Both the position numbers and the translations under genes were made by a program. DNA of 6,284 bases from positions 1-6,284 of the forward strand of contig JACCZV010000218.1 of the NCBI GenBank assembly GCA_013695775.1, written 5' to 3'. The DNA is from Chitinophagales bacterium (GTDB taxonomy: Bacteria > Bacteroidota > Bacteroidia > Chitinophagales > UBA10324). Position 1 is the stretch's first letter. Each line of letters begins with the position of its first letter. Under the pieces are notes generated by a model that was not told the DNA's origin, did not search any database, and worked only from the letters and a program-made list of their open reading frames with translations. Shown here in pieces: positions 4,942 through 6,284 of this stretch.

Positions 4942-6284
4942 GTAATATTGCCCTTACTAACGCGGGAAACACCGTTATCAAAAACAACTTGCAATTCATA
5001 AATATAAGTACCCATTTCTTCTGGCTTGCCTTCAAAGGTGCCGTCCCAGCCTTTTGAACCATCTTTAGTGATAAATATCATTTCACCCCACCGGTTATAA
5101 ATAGCCATACGGAAAGCTGTCGCGCCATTGGTAATAATTTTATATTCATCATTGATGCCATCCCCGTTCGGCGTAAAAGCAGTGGGTATAAAAAATGGGC
5201 AGGATGAGTCTACGAAAACAGTATCCTTCCCGACGCAGCCGTTATTGTCTACCAATACAATGAGGGTTTGAGGGGCTTGCTTCACTACTATTGTCTGCGT
5301 TGTCTCCCCCGTAGACCAATTATGCGCATATCCTGGATTGCCTGCATTGAGTGAAAATTTTTCTTCTATGCAAATGCTGGTATCGGGTCCAAGGTTAACT
5401 ATTGGATAATCAAAAACCATGATTTCCTTAGAAACTGTATCAGGAAGGCATACTGAGTCTTGAACAATCAAAGTTACCGTATACGCACCGCTGTTTTGAT
5501 AAACGATGTTTAATCCTGCGGAAGATGTATCTGAAATTCCATTCCCAAAATCCCAATTTACCCCGATAGCATTGCCGGCTGAAACGTTGGAGAACTGAAT
5601 GGTATCACCGACACAAAGGCTTTCCGGCGTAAAAAGAAAATCAGCTATCACTCCGGTATTGATTGAAAGGTTAGCCGAAGCTGAATCTGTGCATCCAATA
5701 CTATCCATAGCAGTCAACAATATCGTAAATAATCCCTCATTAAGAAAATTGAAATCCGGATCCTGATCATTAGTGGTTGCTGCCGTACCGAACTGCCATT
5801 CATAGCTTAATCCTTGTCCGGTAGAAGAATTAGTAAAGGATACAGGTACGTTAACACAATAAGGGGGTGATGAAACAGTGAAAGCTGCCACAGGTGGTTC
5901 TACATAAGTATTGATAAGCACAGAATCTTTATTAGAGCAGCCACCTGTGTCTGAAATTGCCAGAGTTACCCAATAAGAACCTGTTGAGTCAAAATTATGG
6001 GTTGGGTTGAAATCGCTTGAAACATTTCCGTCCCCAAAATTCCACGTAATGCTATTTATAGTATCACCAACAGAGGTGTTAAAGAAAACCACGGAATCAC
6101 CGAAACAGGTTTTACCCAAAAGATAATCGAATTCTGCATCTGCAATAGCAACAGTAAACGGCAATGAATCGAGAAACGACATTTCGTTCCCACAATTGTC
6201 TAATACAATGTTTCCATCAAGTCCGTGTTGAAACCGGAGAGTGTAATCGCCATTTACTGTGATGGGGCTGGCAAGAACCAGGTA
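4929..6284 (-). CDS. PKD-domain surface protein with T9SS type B sorting domain (5' partial)
   Basis: The frame is open to the window edge, so 451 residues of the C-terminal part are present and the start lies beyond 6284; the internal ATG at 6182 is not the true start. From the edge: a strand-rich segment with the DGNIVLDNCGNE motif (residues 23-34), PKD-like domain 1 (about 49-127, WNFGDG at 81-86), PKD 2 (131-209, YEWQFG at 161-166), PKD 3 (212-292, WDFGNG at 244-249), a shorter Ig-like module LGPDTSIC...WSTGETTQ...NNGCVGKD (about 297-359), and the type B sorting domain from IPTAFTPNGDGIND (366-379) through IYNRWGEMIF to GNITLIR at the end. Cysteines occur in pairs, one near the start and one near the end of each module. 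The protein should be exported by the T9SS and attached to or released from the cell surface; adhesion is a common role but no catalytic or ligand-binding domain is visible. It is convergent with kup, 52 bp away, and no PorP-like gene lies just downstream of it. Confidence 0.9.
   Translation of the reverse strand, partial: YLVLASPITVNGDYTLRFQHGLDGNIVLDNCGNEMSFLDSLPFTVAIADAEFDYLLGKTCFGDSVVFFNTSVGDTINSITWNFGDGNVSSDFNPTHNFDSTGSYWVTLAISDTGGCSNKDSVLINTYVEPPVAAFTVSSPPYCVNVPVSFTNSSTGQGLSYEWQFGTAATTNDQDPDFNFLNEGLFTILLTAMDSIGCTDSASANLSINTGVIADFLFTPESLCVGDTIQFSNVSAGNAIGVNWDFGNGISDTSSAGLNIVYQNSGAYTVTLIVQDSVCLPDTVSKEIMVFDYPIVNLGPDTSICIEEKFSLNAGNPGYAHNWSTGETTQTIVVKQAPQTLIVLVDNNGCVGKDTVFVDSSCPFFIPTAFTPNGDGINDEYKIITNGATAFRMAIYNRWGEMIFITKDGSKGWDGTFEGKPEEMGTYIYELQVVFDNGVSRVSKGNITLIR

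Noticed and set aside
4754..5062. 102-residue minus-strand frame across the end of kup and the sorting domain
   Set aside because: It overlaps two well-supported genes in other frames and shows no domain.
6180..6182. ATG at 6182 (minus) as the true start of the PKD protein
   Set aside because: The frame stays open to the window edge and the 34 residues before it contain a typical extracellular motif (DGNIVLDNCGNE); no signal peptide follows this ATG.

Overview
The window looks like chromosomal DNA from a gliding or type IX secretion (T9SS)-bearing Bacteroidetes bacterium. The evidence is two type B (gliding motility-associated) C-terminal sorting domains, a PorP/SprF-family outer-membrane protein, a gldC homologue, moderate-to-low GC, few clear Shine-Dalgarno sites, and TAnnTTTG-type promoter boxes. 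The genus cannot be fixed from the sequence. No mobile element, CRISPR array, tRNA or rRNA was seen.

Left part (1-2153, all + strand). The last 50 codons of a T9SS type B cargo protein enter from the left. A PorP/SprF family protein (191-1204) follows after 37 bp. A small lipoprotein with a BamE/SmpA-like motif (1218-1634) comes 13 bp later, then a two-helix membrane protein of unknown function (1677-2153) after 42 bp. The tight spacing suggests one transcription unit. The most economical reading is a secreted surface protein with its dedicated PorP-type partner, followed by two envelope proteins of unproven relation.

Middle (2154-2890). A 110-bp gap with clustered TGATT/AATCA half-sites precedes gldC (2264-2623), a gliding accessory gene found here without gldB beside it. 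A 267-bp gap then leads to the potassium transporter gene kup. This gap holds two matches to the Bacteroidetes -7 box, a possible 40-codon leader ORF in the kup frame, and a small imperfect palindrome just before the kup start.

Right part (2891-6284). kup (2891-4876, GTG start) is complete. It faces a convergent, 5'-truncated gene on the minus strand (4929-6284) encoding a modular surface protein with three PKD-like domains, a cysteine-paired Ig-like module and a type B sorting domain. The 52-bp gap between the two stop codons is bracketed by an 11-bp inverted repeat that includes the ends of both genes.

No clearly new system is visible. The points most worth checking are the porP-lipoprotein-membrane protein cluster, the convergent stem between kup and the surface protein, the regulatory region ahead of kup, and the half-site cluster ahead of gldC.
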